A stretch of DNA of 64,000 nucleotides from Diplonema japonicum (Eukaryota > Euglenozoa > Diplonemea > Diplonemida > Diplonemidae): assembly GCA_964019335.1 (NCBI GenBank), contig OZ025661.1:1-64000 (forward strand), written 5' to 3'. This document shows positions 29,735-40,478 of this stretch, in pieces (within the stretch, counting starts at the first letter, position 1; each line of letters begins with the position of its first letter). The notes under the pieces are model-generated. The model saw only the letters and a list, made by a program, of their open reading frames with translations, made no database searches and was not told the DNA's origin. A program made the translations under genes and the position numbers.

Positions 29735-29990
29735 ATCGCCTAAGTGCTGTTGAAGCAGGACAAAACAGAACAGAATGCAGCGTGGCTGAACCACAAGCGT
29801 GCGAGAGGAGAAACAAGGAACGTAAAAGGGCAATCAGCGAGCACGAACTAAAGAAAGAAAAATTCATATGCGAGCCACGGCTCATAAACGGCCGGTCACC
29901 GATCGAGAAAAAGAACAAAACGTTTCAAACCCTTGCCCTATACCGTACTCTCGTGCCTTCCGACAATGAGTCTAGAAGGCGCTGCATGCA

Positions 29991-32447
29991 CTACTTGCAC
30001 AACACAGAGAGCACTTCGTTAAATGCTTGAATGAAATTGTCAACGCACGTCCTGTCCCACACGATGGGGGGTTTAATCTTCAGGACGTTGTTGTCGGGTC
30101 CGTCAGTAGTCACGAGAATGTTCTTCTCCTTCATAGCCTCGCTGAGAAGTGGGGCCTTTGGCCACGGCTTCTTTGTCTTCTTGTCACAGACCAGCTCAGC
30201 ACCGATGAACATACCCTTTCCACGTACGTCACCAATGATGCCATACTTCGGCTCAAGTCTCTTGAGCTCGGACATAAAGTACTCCCCAACCTCTTTCGCA
30301 TTCTGCAACAACTCCTCCTCTTTAATAACGTTCAGAACCTGCAGTCCTATGCTGCAGCTCACGGGATTCCCTCCGAAAGTAGCAAAGTATTCCAGCCCTG
30401 TGCTAGAAAAGGCATCAGCAATTTTCTTCCTGCACACCACAGCGGCCATAGGGTGCCCGTTCCCAATTGGCTTCCCGAGTGTCAGAATGTCGGGGACAAC
30501 ATCGCCGCCCTGTGCCTGAAAGGCCCACCAGTGCGTCCCCACTCTGCCAAACCCGACCTGAACCTCGTCCGCAATGCACACAGCGCCGTGCTTCCGAGCA
30601 TTCTCGTGACATTTTGCCAGCCAGCCATCAGGAGGGATCACCTGGCCACCCACGCCCATTAACGACTCAGCCCAAAATGCGGCCACCTCGATGCCCTTGC
30701 CTTTCAGCTCATTCAGCTTTGTGTCGACCTGATCAGCGTACAACCCAGCTGCCTTGTCGCCGTGCTCATCTGTTGTAAAGGTCCCTCGATAAACATCAGG
30801 CATGTCGACACAGCTCGTGGTGGCGGGAGGATCCTGTTTCCCTTGGTCCCTAAACTTGTAAGGGCTCACCTTGATAAGGGACGTGCTATGGCCGTGGTAG
30901 GCGTGGTCGACTACAAGCATGTGCTCCCTCTTTGTGTACGTTGTAGCCAGGCGGTACGCAAGCTCGTTGGCCTCCGTACCGCTGTTCACGAGGAACACAT
31001 GATCGAGCTCATCAGGCATGGTTGCCAGCAGCTCCTTAATGTACACTACGATGTTGTCGCTTAAGTAGCGTGTGTTTGTGTTCAGCTCCTTCAGCTGCTT
31101 CTGCCCAGCAGCTACAACCCTGGGGTGGCAGTGCCCTACGTGGCACACATTGTTGACACAGTCTAGGTATCTTTCACCGTTCTCATCGATGAGGTAGGAG
31201 CCCTTACCCTTCACAATCTTCAGAGGATCCTTGTATTGGATAGACATAGTCTTGGGGAAGTGCAACCTGCATAGAGTCATTTAATGATTCAGTGGCATAC
31301 TTCCGGTACTCAATCAGCTCTTCTTTGCTGTGCACGTTTGATACGGCAACGATAGGCGAGACGCCGGCAGGTGAAAGAACCGCGTCTGTGTCCTTATCTG
31401 TCTCCATGTGCCCACAGGCCACGAGCAAGCACTGTTTCTTTTCTTTTTTTGTTTGATGCATACCTTTGTGAAGAGATCACCGCCAGCCTCCTTCATTACC
31501 TTGAGCATGCTCCAGGCTGGTTTTGCAGAAATCTCGATGTAGTCCTTGTTACCAGGGTTCTTCGTCACCTCGTACGCACTAATGGTGACGCTCACACAAA
31601 GACGTGCCGCAACCAACCACCACAAAATGTTCAGCTCGTCCTTAAGAAGGGGTCTCTTCGCATGGTATGCTTGCACTAGGTGCACAGCGGAGGAAAGCAA
31701 CATAGGCATGTCTTTGTCCATCAAACAGTAAGCCAGTGCAATGGCCAGTTCACAGATCGTGAAGGATGTTACCATGTCACCGAAGTCGGTGAGTGAAGTG
31801 CTGCTGCCGTCGCACAGAATGTTGTAGTCATTGGCATCATTGTGGATCAGGGTTAAGGGCAGCGAAGTGAGCAGAGGCAGCTTTTTATCGTAGATTTCCA
31901 TGAAGTGCTGCACGAGCTGTTTATCCTCGCTGTTTGTAATAACAAAATCAATCAGAGGCGTCACGTTGCTGGCAGCCTTCAGGTCCCACCGCAAGAACCT
32001 GTGCGACGCCTTAATGTCCAAGCAGGCCAGCGCACTATCCATGCTCCCGAGTAGGGAGCCCAAATCCCTCATCACCGCAGGAGTATGGCTTACTTTGGCA
32101 AGGACATCACCCTTTAAAAAGCTGATTAGTCTCACGAAGTTATCGCCCTTCTTGAAGTACCTTTCCCCTTTGTGGGTGGAGATCACTTCTGGGATCCTTC
32201 CCTTGACCCCCGGTGCTTTGCTGAGCGTGCGCATAGCTTCGTCTTCAGCTTCTATCTGGTCTCTGCTCTCTTCGCTGTTGGCTACCTTCAGTACGTACCT
32301 TGGTGTGCCATCGATGCTAACCTTGAAGTTCTGATCGATGTAACTGTCCAATTTCCCCACCACAACCGTGCCCTTCTCGATATTCTTGGAGTAGTGCTCA
32401 TTCACGATCTGCGCAGCTTGTTCGAAAGACACTGTGGGCACCACCAT
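29991..32447 (-). CDS. Bifunctional hydroxylysine kinase-phosphohydroxylysine phospholyase
   Basis: A 796-residue fusion in three exons: 32447-31464, 31431-31301 and 31266-29991 (introns 32 and 34 nt, GTATGC...CAG). The N-terminal half is an aminoglycoside phosphotransferase-fold kinase like HYKK (AGPHD1), with HNDANDYNIL and LTDFGDM. The C-terminal half is a class III PLP enzyme like PHYKPL/ETNPPL (AGXT2L): CVNNVCHVGHCHP, NSGTEANELA, DHAYHGHSTSL, ADEVQVGFGRVG and the PLP lysine in TLGKPIGNGHP. Removing the introns joins the two in one frame (IEYRKLHFPKTMSIQYKDP). In known pathways HYKK phosphorylates 5-hydroxylysine and PHYKPL converts the product to 2-aminoadipate semialdehyde, so the fused enzyme would do consecutive steps. 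An ethanolamine-phosphate lyase role is the alternative. No targeting peptide. The ATG follows TGTTCCCCAG by 11 bases. Confidence 0.85.
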
Positions 32448-32871
32448 CTTGTTAAACGCTCCTGGGGAACAGTACAACATTCAAACACAATGTATCACAA
32501 GGTAAAAAGACAATGCCACCAGAGGACTGCCTCTTTTGCGGTGTGACAAAGTTACTGAACTGGTAACATCTATACTGCATGCGCCAGGTGTGATCGCTTT
32601 AAAACGTTTGAAATGACAAGTTTGTTCATGTCTATCTAAACAGATAGCCGAAGCCATCAATGACAGGAAAGAATGGTAGTGTGAAAAGGAAAGAGAAAAA
32701 AAAGGAAACTAATGACAGAATAGAAAAAGACTACGAAGCACTAATATCATAATGCCACTTCAAGCCACGAAAGCTCGTTGCTCAAGTGAAGAATTGAGAT
32801 CCGAAGGGTGTAAATAAAAAGCTCAGATCGTCCTGCTCTGTACTTCGGCGCAAACGACGAGGATGCGGTGC
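32448..32871. other. Spacer
   Basis: A-rich spacer holding the 3' UTR of the BTB-protein gene and the acceptor (TGTTCCCCAG) for the fused enzyme. No other feature seen. Confidence 0.5.
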
Positions 32872-34854
32872 CTACTCGGTGGTGACCATGCCATACAGCT
32901 CGAAGTGTGTGACTGTTAAGTCCTCAGCCCCGTCAGTGCGCACCAACTGCACTTCGATAATGCTAAAGCAGCAGCTAAGCTCATAATGCACCGGTTGAAA
33001 AGGATACAACAGCCTACCAGACTGCCTGTCCAACGTCACCCACGCCCCATCCTTGAGCTTCCCTTTCAGCGTCCAGCTTGTCAACGGCTCGCAACTGTTT
33101 CCCTGAGCAAACTCGTAGTGTGAGGGGAACACCACCCCCACTAACGGCGAGGTGAACTTGACAGAAACAAAAGGTGCCTTCTGTAACTTTGTGCAGGTGC
33201 AACGAATCTGTGGCCTGCTACCGAACAGTTTCCACCCTGCCGACAGGGGGTTCTTGGGTGAGGACGTGGTCACAACCACGGCTCGCTGCTTAGCTATGTT
33301 CCTCTCGTTGTTCTTCTTCAAGTAGTCTAGCACCCCTCCCGTACCGAGAGAGAAGACCTTGCCCCTGCTACTGCTTGTGTTCTCCTGTGCTGGATTCGCC
33401 GTGTCCTTCACTGACTGCATTGACGAGGGAGGCATAACTATATTGCACCACTCTCGTTGTAAGCACGTTTGTGCAATATTATACACGAGGCTGTCACGAC
33501 GGTCACTACTGTTGTTGCAGTGCAATAACGCTTCCGCTAGGACATCCTGAGGTAGCTCACTAAACACGCCATAGCTTGTGCTCCCAGCGTGCTGCCCTAT
33601 ATTCCCAGACAATACCTCAATAAGCTTAGTTCTCAAGCTCTTAAGGCACAATTTGTTAGCAACTGTGCACAACATGAGAAACTCATTGTCACAGTCTTTG
33701 ACACGATCTATCAGCTCTTTCTCGCAGCTGCTAGTGCCATGTTCAAGTCCCAACATAGTGCATATTTCAGCGAGCGAGACAATGTTGTCCGTCGGGTGCT
33801 TCCTCAGACTAAGCTTCTGCGGTACGTTGAAGCACTCCAAGTATATGGCCTCCGCAAGTTCCTTATTCAACGGAGTGTCAAAACTCACGGAGAGCATGCT
33901 GCTTTCTTCCCATTCAGAATCAAGCATTCTCTTGAAGTAGCTGTGTCTTCTGAGGACGTAAGAAAAGACATGCGCCGCATCAGTGTCACCAGTGCCCACG
34001 AGCTGCATTTCTGCCATGCGGCTATTTTCCAAAAGCCTGCTAATGTGCAGCCGCCGAATGTTTGATGTGCTCGTTCCCATCACCTTAGATGCCTCGGGAG
34101 TCGGCTGCAAAAACCGCTGAACGCTCTCGTACCATGACGTGAACGTCCTGAGCAGCACGCCCTCCAGTGTGATGGTGCTTCCTTCCATAACGAGCAACTT
34201 CCGTCTACACAAGTCACTGCAGTGCAGGAGCAGAATAGGACACTCAGTGACAACATCTTCAACTTTTACGTTTACCATCTGAGGCCCCCATGCTTCCATG
34301 CCCCTGAAAAGGGCCACTGTCTCCGGACACTGCAGTGGGAGCATATCTATAGGACGGAAACACTCAGGTGTGACCCGAAGGTTTTGTACTTTGATGGAAG
34401 ACCCCCAGGTGGTGAAGCCGATCCTGGATAACACGAAGGTGGAGCTGTTATCAACGAATGAAATAAGACAAGTGGCCTTTGAGGGGAGGCCCTCGCCTGC
34501 GCTGATGGTGGCTGTATTATTTTCCATCGATATATTGAGCCATAGGAGCGTGAATTTATCTTTTGAGAGGAGCTTGTCGTGCTTCGCTTGACAAACGACA
34601 CCTTCGTCACGCTTCCCAAGCAGCGTCTTTGTGTTTTGGTAATTAGCGTACCGCACGATATAGGCCGGCACACCATCACCTGCAGACTTGCTCCTCGTCT
34701 CTACCACCTCGTGCTCATCTGTCACACACACACTAGCATCCGTGTCGCCGAGGACCTGAAAAGTCAATAGCAACCCGTTGCTGATACACACCCCTTCCAG
34801 GCCGATCCACAGGATCTTGTTATCATAACCGCCTGTCACCGTGAATGAGGCCAT
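32872..34854 (-). CDS. FAMeT-like beta domain plus BTB protein
   Basis: 660 residues, single exon. The first 160 residues form a beta-sandwich that resembles the domain named after farnesoic acid O-methyltransferase (YDNKILWIGLEG ... TFVLSRIGFTTWGSSIKV), now seen as a ligand-binding module. The centre (about 270-400) fits a BTB/POZ domain (HVFSYVLRRHSYFKRMLDSE, FDTPLNKELAEAIYLECFNV) followed by BACK-like helices. The C-terminal 120 residues resemble the discoidin-like fold often placed after BTB domains (SHYEFAQGNSCEPLTSWTLK, DGAWVTLDRQSG). BTB proteins of this layout are often cullin-3 adaptors. Domain names rest on pattern and are moderate in confidence. Confidence 0.65.
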   Translation of the reverse strand: MASFTVTGGYDNKILWIGLEGVCISNGLLLTFQVLGDTDASVCVTDEHEVVETRSKSAGDGVPAYIVRYANYQNTKTLLGKRDEGVVCQAKHDKLLSKDKFTLLWLNISMENNTATISAGEGLPSKATCLISFVDNSSTFVLSRIGFTTWGSSIKVQNLRVTPECFRPIDMLPLQCPETVALFRGMEAWGPQMVNVKVEDVVTECPILLLHCSDLCRRKLLVMEGSTITLEGVLLRTFTSWYESVQRFLQPTPEASKVMGTSTSNIRRLHISRLLENSRMAEMQLVGTGDTDAAHVFSYVLRRHSYFKRMLDSEWEESSMLSVSFDTPLNKELAEAIYLECFNVPQKLSLRKHPTDNIVSLAEICTMLGLEHGTSSCEKELIDRVKDCDNEFLMLCTVANKLCLKSLRTKLIEVLSGNIGQHAGSTSYGVFSELPQDVLAEALLHCNNSSDRRDSLVYNIAQTCLQREWCNIVMPPSSMQSVKDTANPAQENTSSSRGKVFSLGTGGVLDYLKKNNERNIAKQRAVVVTTSSPKNPLSAGWKLFGSRPQIRCTCTKLQKAPFVSVKFTSPLVGVVFPSHYEFAQGNSCEPLTSWTLKGKLKDGAWVTLDRQSGRLLYPFQPVHYELSCCFSIIEVQLVRTDGAEDLTVTHFELYGMVTTE

Positions 34855-34944
34855 TTAGCATTCCTATTGAGCGTAGTGAATAAATTGTAAAAAACGCCAA
34901 AGATAATAATACAGCTAAACATAACTAAACTAAACAGCTGAACT

Positions 34945-35571
34945 TCAGATGTATCGCATATTCGTGCCTTCCTTCTCAGTTAAAAGCACCTTATCAAACA
35001 TGGCATCTATTTTCTTCTTATCAAGCTTCTCCTGCTTCCTGCGTGTGTATAACGTGACGATCCAGCTCTTGGCGCCCCACGCTGCAAAGTAAGCGAAGCA
35101 CAGCAAACATGAAGCGAAGTAGAAGTAAGCTGTGCCCACCCAGTAGCAGTACGTAGGGTCGATGAAGTAGGCCATCGCGGACGTGGTAAGGAGCACGCCT
35201 GCAACAAGGAACAGCGAGCACCACGCGATGAATGTGTGCTGGTTGCCACGCATCCTGTTTCTGTACCGCTTCTTTGTCCGTTTGTCCACCTTGGACCTCG
35301 CATCGTAGAAGTGCACATTGTACCACAGCCCAATAAGCCCAAAACCGATTGTGAAGCAGTTGATAAAATACAACAGCACAGTCACCTCGAAGGAAAAGTA
35401 CTTATAGCACCAGGGTTCCGACACAGTTGTCGAGTTAACCCTACTTGCAATGATCTCCCTCTCAACACACGGCCCTGTCTGGTTCGCTGTCAATATGAAG
35501 TAGCAGAGGTCCTCAGCCTCGCATAGCCCTTGACTCAGTATCTCACTGCATACTACTTCAGTCCCGTTCAT
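34945..35571 (-). CDS. Multi-pass membrane protein, unknown
   Basis: 208 residues. A Cys-containing N-terminal segment with two N-x-T/S sites (NGTEVV, NQTGP, NSTTV) probably lies in the lumen. Three or four membrane spans follow (VTVLLYFINCFTIGFGLIGL; TFIAWCSLFLVAGVLLTTSA; YWVGTAYFYFASCLLCFAYF), with a basic loop between the first two. The C-terminal tail is charged. I do not recognise the family. Confidence 0.6.
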   Translation of the reverse strand: MNGTEVVCSEILSQGLCEAEDLCYFILTANQTGPCVEREIIASRVNSTTVSEPWCYKYFSFEVTVLLYFINCFTIGFGLIGLWYNVHFYDARSKVDKRTKKRYRNRMRGNQHTFIAWCSLFLVAGVLLTTSAMAYFIDPTYCYWVGTAYFYFASCLLCFAYFAAWGAKSWIVTLYTRRKQEKLDKKKIDAMFDKVLLTEKEGTNMRYI

Positions 35572-35644
35572 ATTCCCTATATTGTGTTCATGACAGGATC
35601 TTCTTGCAGAAAAAAGCGATAAGAGATTGCGGCCACGCTACGAC

Positions 35645-37837
35645 CTACGACCTGCGGATAAATTGGTTGGCTGCCATCGATCTTTCCTCGTTTTCCATAT
35701 CCTGTGTTTTAATGATATGATATTGATGAACTTCAGGAAATACCTCGCGAAAGGGGTCTGTACTGATTGCCCTCACGTCTATGCCTAGCTTCTGAGCCTT
35801 TTGTTTCACTAGCTGATCCTGCTTCAGTCTCTCTAGGCGGCTGTTTTGGTTTGTTTTTTCATTTGTATAATATATTTCTATCTGGAGGTAGAAAACTGCT
35901 ACGTGACGTGGAATGTCTATGTACAAGAGAAGAGTGGCATACCTCACAAATCTTCCCCCAACCTGTTCGCCGTCTCCCGGTCTGTGGTGCTCTCTGTTAA
36001 TGTGGAAGAGGTACGAATGCGGGTTCTTTATGTCACCGGCGATCTTCTTCACTGCAACATATCCCGGAGGCCCGTACTTGCTAGCCGCCCGCACGCCCTT
36101 AGTAAGGTACGTGTACCTTCTGAGGGAGTCGAGGTAGTTGGCATCGCTGAGTGTCTTTTGTTGTTGTGTGTTCCCCAAGACAAGTTCTTTGATCTGTCCC
36201 TTAGAGAACAGGGATAGCTCCTCGCCTGTCATCACAGTCGTTCCTGTTTCGTACGTGTCACTGTTCCTCATGTGCATCAGCAGCTCGAATGCCTCTTTAT
36301 TGTATCCCTGCGCATTGTTCAATAACGTGTCTTCTTTTTCGAACATCTTTGTTTCCGCCCTCCGTGGAAAGGCCCTCTCGGTCCCTGCATAAGCCTTGCT
36401 GTTGTCATAGAACGGCTGCACTTCTTCAAACCGTGTGATCGGCTTCTTCCTCTTAGCACGTGTCTCGGCAACGTCGTGAATCGCGATGAATGCCTTTCTC
36501 TTCAATTCTGCGATCACCGGCAGCCCCTTCAGCTTGTTGATGACTTCACTACAAGGAACAAGCGGGTCAGTCAAGTACTCAAATTCGGGTTGTACCGTTT
36601 TCTTTGGTCGTCTCACGGTGAACCATTTACCTCTTTTGATCTTCCTGAACTTTTCGGGCTCTTCTTCGTGCAACAAGTCCTGCACAGGCTTTTTCTTCAA
36701 AGTCCCCTTTGCTTGCCGCAGCTTAAAAAGCAGCATCTGGTCGCGTGTGATGCGCTTCTTCTTTAAACCCTTCTTCCGCTTCTGTACACAGAGAGCCTTC
36801 CCGTCAGACCACCTAGGGTCATTCTCCGCTGTCGCCATGCAGATGCCCACGTGCAGCAGCTCCTCATCGGCTACGATCTCTGAATCGATGTAAGCAAACC
36901 GTACGGACCGCCGCTCGCACTTTAGATACGAAATCATCCCGTCGATCAGCTGCTGCAGTTGTTTTTGGGCATCACGAAGCTCCACGTCCTCGGCAGTCGG
37001 CTGTGGCTTGGGAGGCTGTTCCGGGATAGGCGTTTCATCGCTGAAGTTTTTAACATTCTTCATGTCCCTTCGGTTGAACCACATCGTAGGGTGGGGGGTT
37101 TTGTGATTGAGACCCAGCGTCACCTCCTCAGGTGACTCGAACAGCTGATCAATGATAGCGACTAATGGAATGCAGGCCGGGAAATATTTAACACCATCTT
37201 TCTCCTTTACTGCATTTAAGTACTCAGCTACCTCGTTCTCAGTTTGGAAGACTGGAAGGAAGGCTGGTGCCGAAGGATCGTTTTCTCTGCCTGGCAGCGG
37301 TATGAAGGAGGGGGTTACTTCTGTTTCTGTCTCGGTCTGTGATCTGACGAGCTCGAGCATCTCCTCAGGGATGTCGTCCTCAAAGGCGCCAATGAAAGAC
37401 GATACGTCCATCTCCTGCATGGGGATCCACGCGTCGAATGCCTGCAGCTTTTTGTACAGGGCAGGCTGCGCAAAGATGGAGCTCGACGTCTTCATGAGTG
37501 TGATCAAGTCGTTGATGTTGAGCGTGTTGGGGTCCTTCTTCGTGAGGTCATCCTCAGCAGCTGGCCACGCAAACACGTTAGGATTCTCTGTATCCACCGG
37601 ACACGCTGCCATCCTTACCTGCCGGACTTTCGGGAGCAAGGTGCTGGTCCACATTTCCATACCCGCCTCCTCCCCGTGCATGTCCTTCAATGCCCTTTGC
37701 ATCTCCATCAACCAATCATGTTTCTTAACTCTCTTCTCCCACGGCCATGCCGCGTCCAGGGCGCTGTCTACAATATTATTCTTCCCATTTACTAAAAATC
37801 TCCTCTGCAACGATTTTGATGATAAAGCGTGAAACAT
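35645..37837 (-). CDS. Large mitochondrial-type protein with an SseB-like segment
   Basis: 730 residues from the Met at 37837. The N-terminus MFHALSSKSLQRRFLVNG is a plausible mitochondrial presequence. Residues about 200-260 (APAFLPVFQTENEVAEYLNA) resemble the SseB N-terminal fold. The rest is Lys-rich and charged, as in euglenozoan mitoribosome or RNA-editing accessory proteins (inference). Inside the C-terminal part, 35942-35841 reads GTATGCC...CAAAACAG and encodes a hydrophobic insert out of character with its surroundings. It is 102 nt, an exact multiple of three, so both the spliced (696 aa) and unspliced products stay in frame. Confidence 0.55.
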   Translation of the reverse strand: MFHALSSKSLQRRFLVNGKNNIVDSALDAAWPWEKRVKKHDWLMEMQRALKDMHGEEAGMEMWTSTLLPKVRQVRMAACPVDTENPNVFAWPAAEDDLTKKDPNTLNINDLITLMKTSSSIFAQPALYKKLQAFDAWIPMQEMDVSSFIGAFEDDIPEEMLELVRSQTETETEVTPSFIPLPGRENDPSAPAFLPVFQTENEVAEYLNAVKEKDGVKYFPACIPLVAIIDQLFESPEEVTLGLNHKTPHPTMWFNRRDMKNVKNFSDETPIPEQPPKPQPTAEDVELRDAQKQLQQLIDGMISYLKCERRSVRFAYIDSEIVADEELLHVGICMATAENDPRWSDGKALCVQKRKKGLKKKRITRDQMLLFKLRQAKGTLKKKPVQDLLHEEEPEKFRKIKRGKWFTVRRPKKTVQPEFEYLTDPLVPCSEVINKLKGLPVIAELKRKAFIAIHDVAETRAKRKKPITRFEEVQPFYDNSKAYAGTERAFPRRAETKMFEKEDTLLNNAQGYNKEAFELLMHMRNSDTYETGTTVMTGEELSLFSKGQIKELVLGNTQQQKTLSDANYLDSLRRYTYLTKGVRAASKYGPPGYVAVKKIAGDIKNPHSYLFHINREHHRPGDGEQVGGRFVRYATLLLYIDIPRHVAVFYLQIEIYYTNEKTNQNSRLERLKQDQLVKQKAQKLGIDVRAISTDPFREVFPEVHQYHIIKTQDMENEERSMAANQFIRRS
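35841..35942 (-). other. Candidate 102-nt in-frame intron
   Basis: It starts GTATGC and ends CAAAACAG. The translation if retained is YATLLLYIDIPRHVAVF and onward, a membrane-like stretch inside a highly charged region. It is three times the usual intron length here and the only candidate without a stop or frame change. Confidence 0.5.
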
Positions 37838-37878
37838 GTGTTGCCTGGGTGATATGTACGATGACCAAGAGCCAATAA

Positions 37879-40242
37879 CTACCACGCTTTAAGTGGAATG
37901 TACCGGAATCTACCCGTAGTTCGCTCTTTTCGTATCTTGGGCGCTGCTCCCGTAGAAGCTCGGCCTTGCACATTGGTAGGAGTGGTAGTAGCGGCAGGAG
38001 TGCTAGTAGCGGCAGGTGTGGTAGACGCGTTGAGAGGAGAGTGCTCCGAAGGATTAGAAGGTGGTGGGCTTCTTCCGCTGAGGTGCATTTTGAAGGCATC
38101 CAAGAACTTGTTGTGTTCAGGCCGCAAGCACGCCCTTCGCAGAGCTCTTTTTAAAACCTTTACATCCTTTGGCGGTACGTGACGGTATATAGAAGAAGCA
38201 AGTTTTACAAGCACATCAGTACTAAGCGCGGTCATGGGTGTGGCTGTGACGCACCTGAATGTGATGAGATCCATCACCTCGTGCCGTTTGTACCCTGTCG
38301 CCTCCCCTGCTTTACAGAACAAGGCATCGCAGTAGTTGATGATGCTTATCTCTGACCCGTGCTCCGCTGACTTCAACAACTTGTACACATCTCTTCCCTG
38401 CAGTCCCTCACAGCCGTGTTTCCCGTACTTCATCAGGAGCGGCCGTGTACTGCCCTGCAACTGCTTGATGTAACACACACAGTCCACGTACTCCCCAGTA
38501 CTGAGCCCTTTATTCTCCAACATCCTTTTCCCTATGGCATCAACATCGCGTTTCGAAATCCCAGGCATGGCAACCAGTGCCGACAAAGTGATGCTGAAGT
38601 GCGCACCCGACATAGGGCACAGCATTTTAGAAACACAGCTAGCCATCAATGCAGTGTTGACAACCAGCAGTGTGGCATGGGCTTTTATCATCTTGGCCAG
38701 TGCTGGAACTCGCAGACATTTAACATTTATGAAGGAAGAGAGCCAAGTGACGTGTTCCTTTCCGACGCGGCATTTCGCGGCAGACACCATTAAGGAAGAT
38801 GCCTCTTCATGAGTGGGGGGCGGGTCCTGCTTCGCGCACAGACCAGCAAATGCAGTTCGAAGAGCATCAGATTTCTGCTCAAAGAGTGCAAGTGCCCTGC
38901 CTGTTGCTATTCTTGTTCGCCATGGCAGGGTGGATGAACCCCCGTGCTCGATGAAGCACGCCACTAAGACCTTGCAGACACGCATAGCCACAGGACTATC
39001 CTTGTAAGCGTTATATGTGCTAAGCAGTTTTGTGTGAATAGCACCCCATTCCTCGTCACAACAGCGCTGTACAGCACGTAGCACGACATCTTCCGTAACT
39101 TGCGTTGGCTTTCCCAGCAGCATCACGTCTTCTGGCAAGAGATCAGTGCGGTTGGATAAAGCATTTTTTATTTTCTTCCATGCACCTTCATTGATGCCCG
39201 AGGCATCCATTTTCACGAAACAGCTGTAAAATATACAGCACTGCGCATTGCTAAGCGTTGGAATGTGAGCAGCGCACTTCGCAAGCACCATGGCCAGTAC
39301 GTTGTCGTCTATCTGTGACGCCTTGACACCACCCTCGGATAGATATTTCAGGACATGTAGTATCTCCACAACATGCAGATCACGCCTGCACAACACAGTA
39401 AAACATGCCAGCAACGTGCGCCGGTTGGAATCTTCGTATGGGCCCTTCCTGTGTTGAGCGTAGCCTTTTATGAACTGCATCATTTGGCTGAGAGGCAAGC
39501 CTTTCCGAAACCACTTCTTGACCAATTCACTGTACTTAAAGTACACCAGCTGCTGCAGATCATAGTTACTTTTGAACATATAAATATGCCGAAGGATATT
39601 GCCTGCCTCGTCAGAGAGCACAGCTTCCTTGAAGGAACTGCCGAGACACGCGTTGAGAATGGAACGGTGCAGCGCGCTGTGTTGCGGAGTGTCAAAGTGG
39701 TGGGTCACAATGGCATGGCACAGTGCCGCAGCCATGACGGGTTCTATGGTGCTGGCCTTGTTGCATGCGTGATGAATGAAGGAAATAACATCGTCGGAGG
39801 AAAAAAGGGTACTGTTGCTGGCTGTGATGGCAATCAGGGAAATGAGGTGCCTAACCGGAAGGGACCTGAAGGCACGCTTGGTCCTTGCGAGACATTCTAC
39901 TTTTATGTGCTGCGTGCAGTCGTCCACCAAGTTCACGGGTAGAGTGTCCAACGCACGCAACCCATCATGCGGATGCAGCATGCCGCTTTCGAGTTCCCGC
40001 ACAAGCACTGAGTTCAAGACTTTAAGAAAGTCTCGATCTGCAATCACACCCCATTCCCGCACTTTCTTCTTATAAAGCATTAGTATCAGGCATGCATCTC
40101 TTCCTGAGATGAAGTTCGCTGAAAGCCCCCGCGGTACTGCTGTCAAGATGCTGCTAAACTGCTTTACATCCTTCCGGTCACTTGCAGCTTGCAGCATGCG
40201 GTGCAGTTCCCTGCCAGAGGAGCACACTAAGAGCTTCCGCAT
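37879..40242 (-). CDS. Helical-repeat protein, probably mitochondrial RNA-associated
   Basis: 787 residues from the Met at 40242, one base after a GGGGGGCAG acceptor. The body is a long alpha-solenoid of about 35-residue helical pairs without strict PPR signature (for example LHVVEILHVLKYLSEGG). It resembles the FASTK/RAP and octotricopeptide style proteins of organelles, but a C-terminal RAP domain is not evident. The C-terminus is a Pro/Ala/Thr-rich linker (TPAATSTPAATTTP) followed by a basic tail. No classical presequence beyond MRKLLVCSSGRELHRML. Function not assigned. Confidence 0.6.
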   Translation of the reverse strand: MRKLLVCSSGRELHRMLQAASDRKDVKQFSSILTAVPRGLSANFISGRDACLILMLYKKKVREWGVIADRDFLKVLNSVLVRELESGMLHPHDGLRALDTLPVNLVDDCTQHIKVECLARTKRAFRSLPVRHLISLIAITASNSTLFSSDDVISFIHHACNKASTIEPVMAAALCHAIVTHHFDTPQHSALHRSILNACLGSSFKEAVLSDEAGNILRHIYMFKSNYDLQQLVYFKYSELVKKWFRKGLPLSQMMQFIKGYAQHRKGPYEDSNRRTLLACFTVLCRRDLHVVEILHVLKYLSEGGVKASQIDDNVLAMVLAKCAAHIPTLSNAQCCIFYSCFVKMDASGINEGAWKKIKNALSNRTDLLPEDVMLLGKPTQVTEDVVLRAVQRCCDEEWGAIHTKLLSTYNAYKDSPVAMRVCKVLVACFIEHGGSSTLPWRTRIATGRALALFEQKSDALRTAFAGLCAKQDPPPTHEEASSLMVSAAKCRVGKEHVTWLSSFINVKCLRVPALAKMIKAHATLLVVNTALMASCVSKMLCPMSGAHFSITLSALVAMPGISKRDVDAIGKRMLENKGLSTGEYVDCVCYIKQLQGSTRPLLMKYGKHGCEGLQGRDVYKLLKSAEHGSEISIINYCDALFCKAGEATGYKRHEVMDLITFRCVTATPMTALSTDVLVKLASSIYRHVPPKDVKVLKRALRRACLRPEHNKFLDAFKMHLSGRSPPPSNPSEHSPLNASTTPAATSTPAATTTPTNVQGRASTGAAPKIRKERTTGRFRYIPLKAW

Positions 40243-40478
40243 CCTGCCCCCCCCTCCCCCATTCCTGAGTGCTGTTACGTACAACGAAACATAAAAAAAG
40301 AGGCCGAATCCCTGCCTATGTTTTTTGCATGCTGTTCTACTCATATGAATCGGCGGTCTGTCGTTACGACGAGATGGTTGTGCTAAGCCGAAAGAGAAGA
40401 CGTAGGTTCAAATTAAAGTTCGAAGCTTCCTTAATATCAAAGTGTTAACGATCGTTGGCAGTGTCCCAGGTGCGCTTT

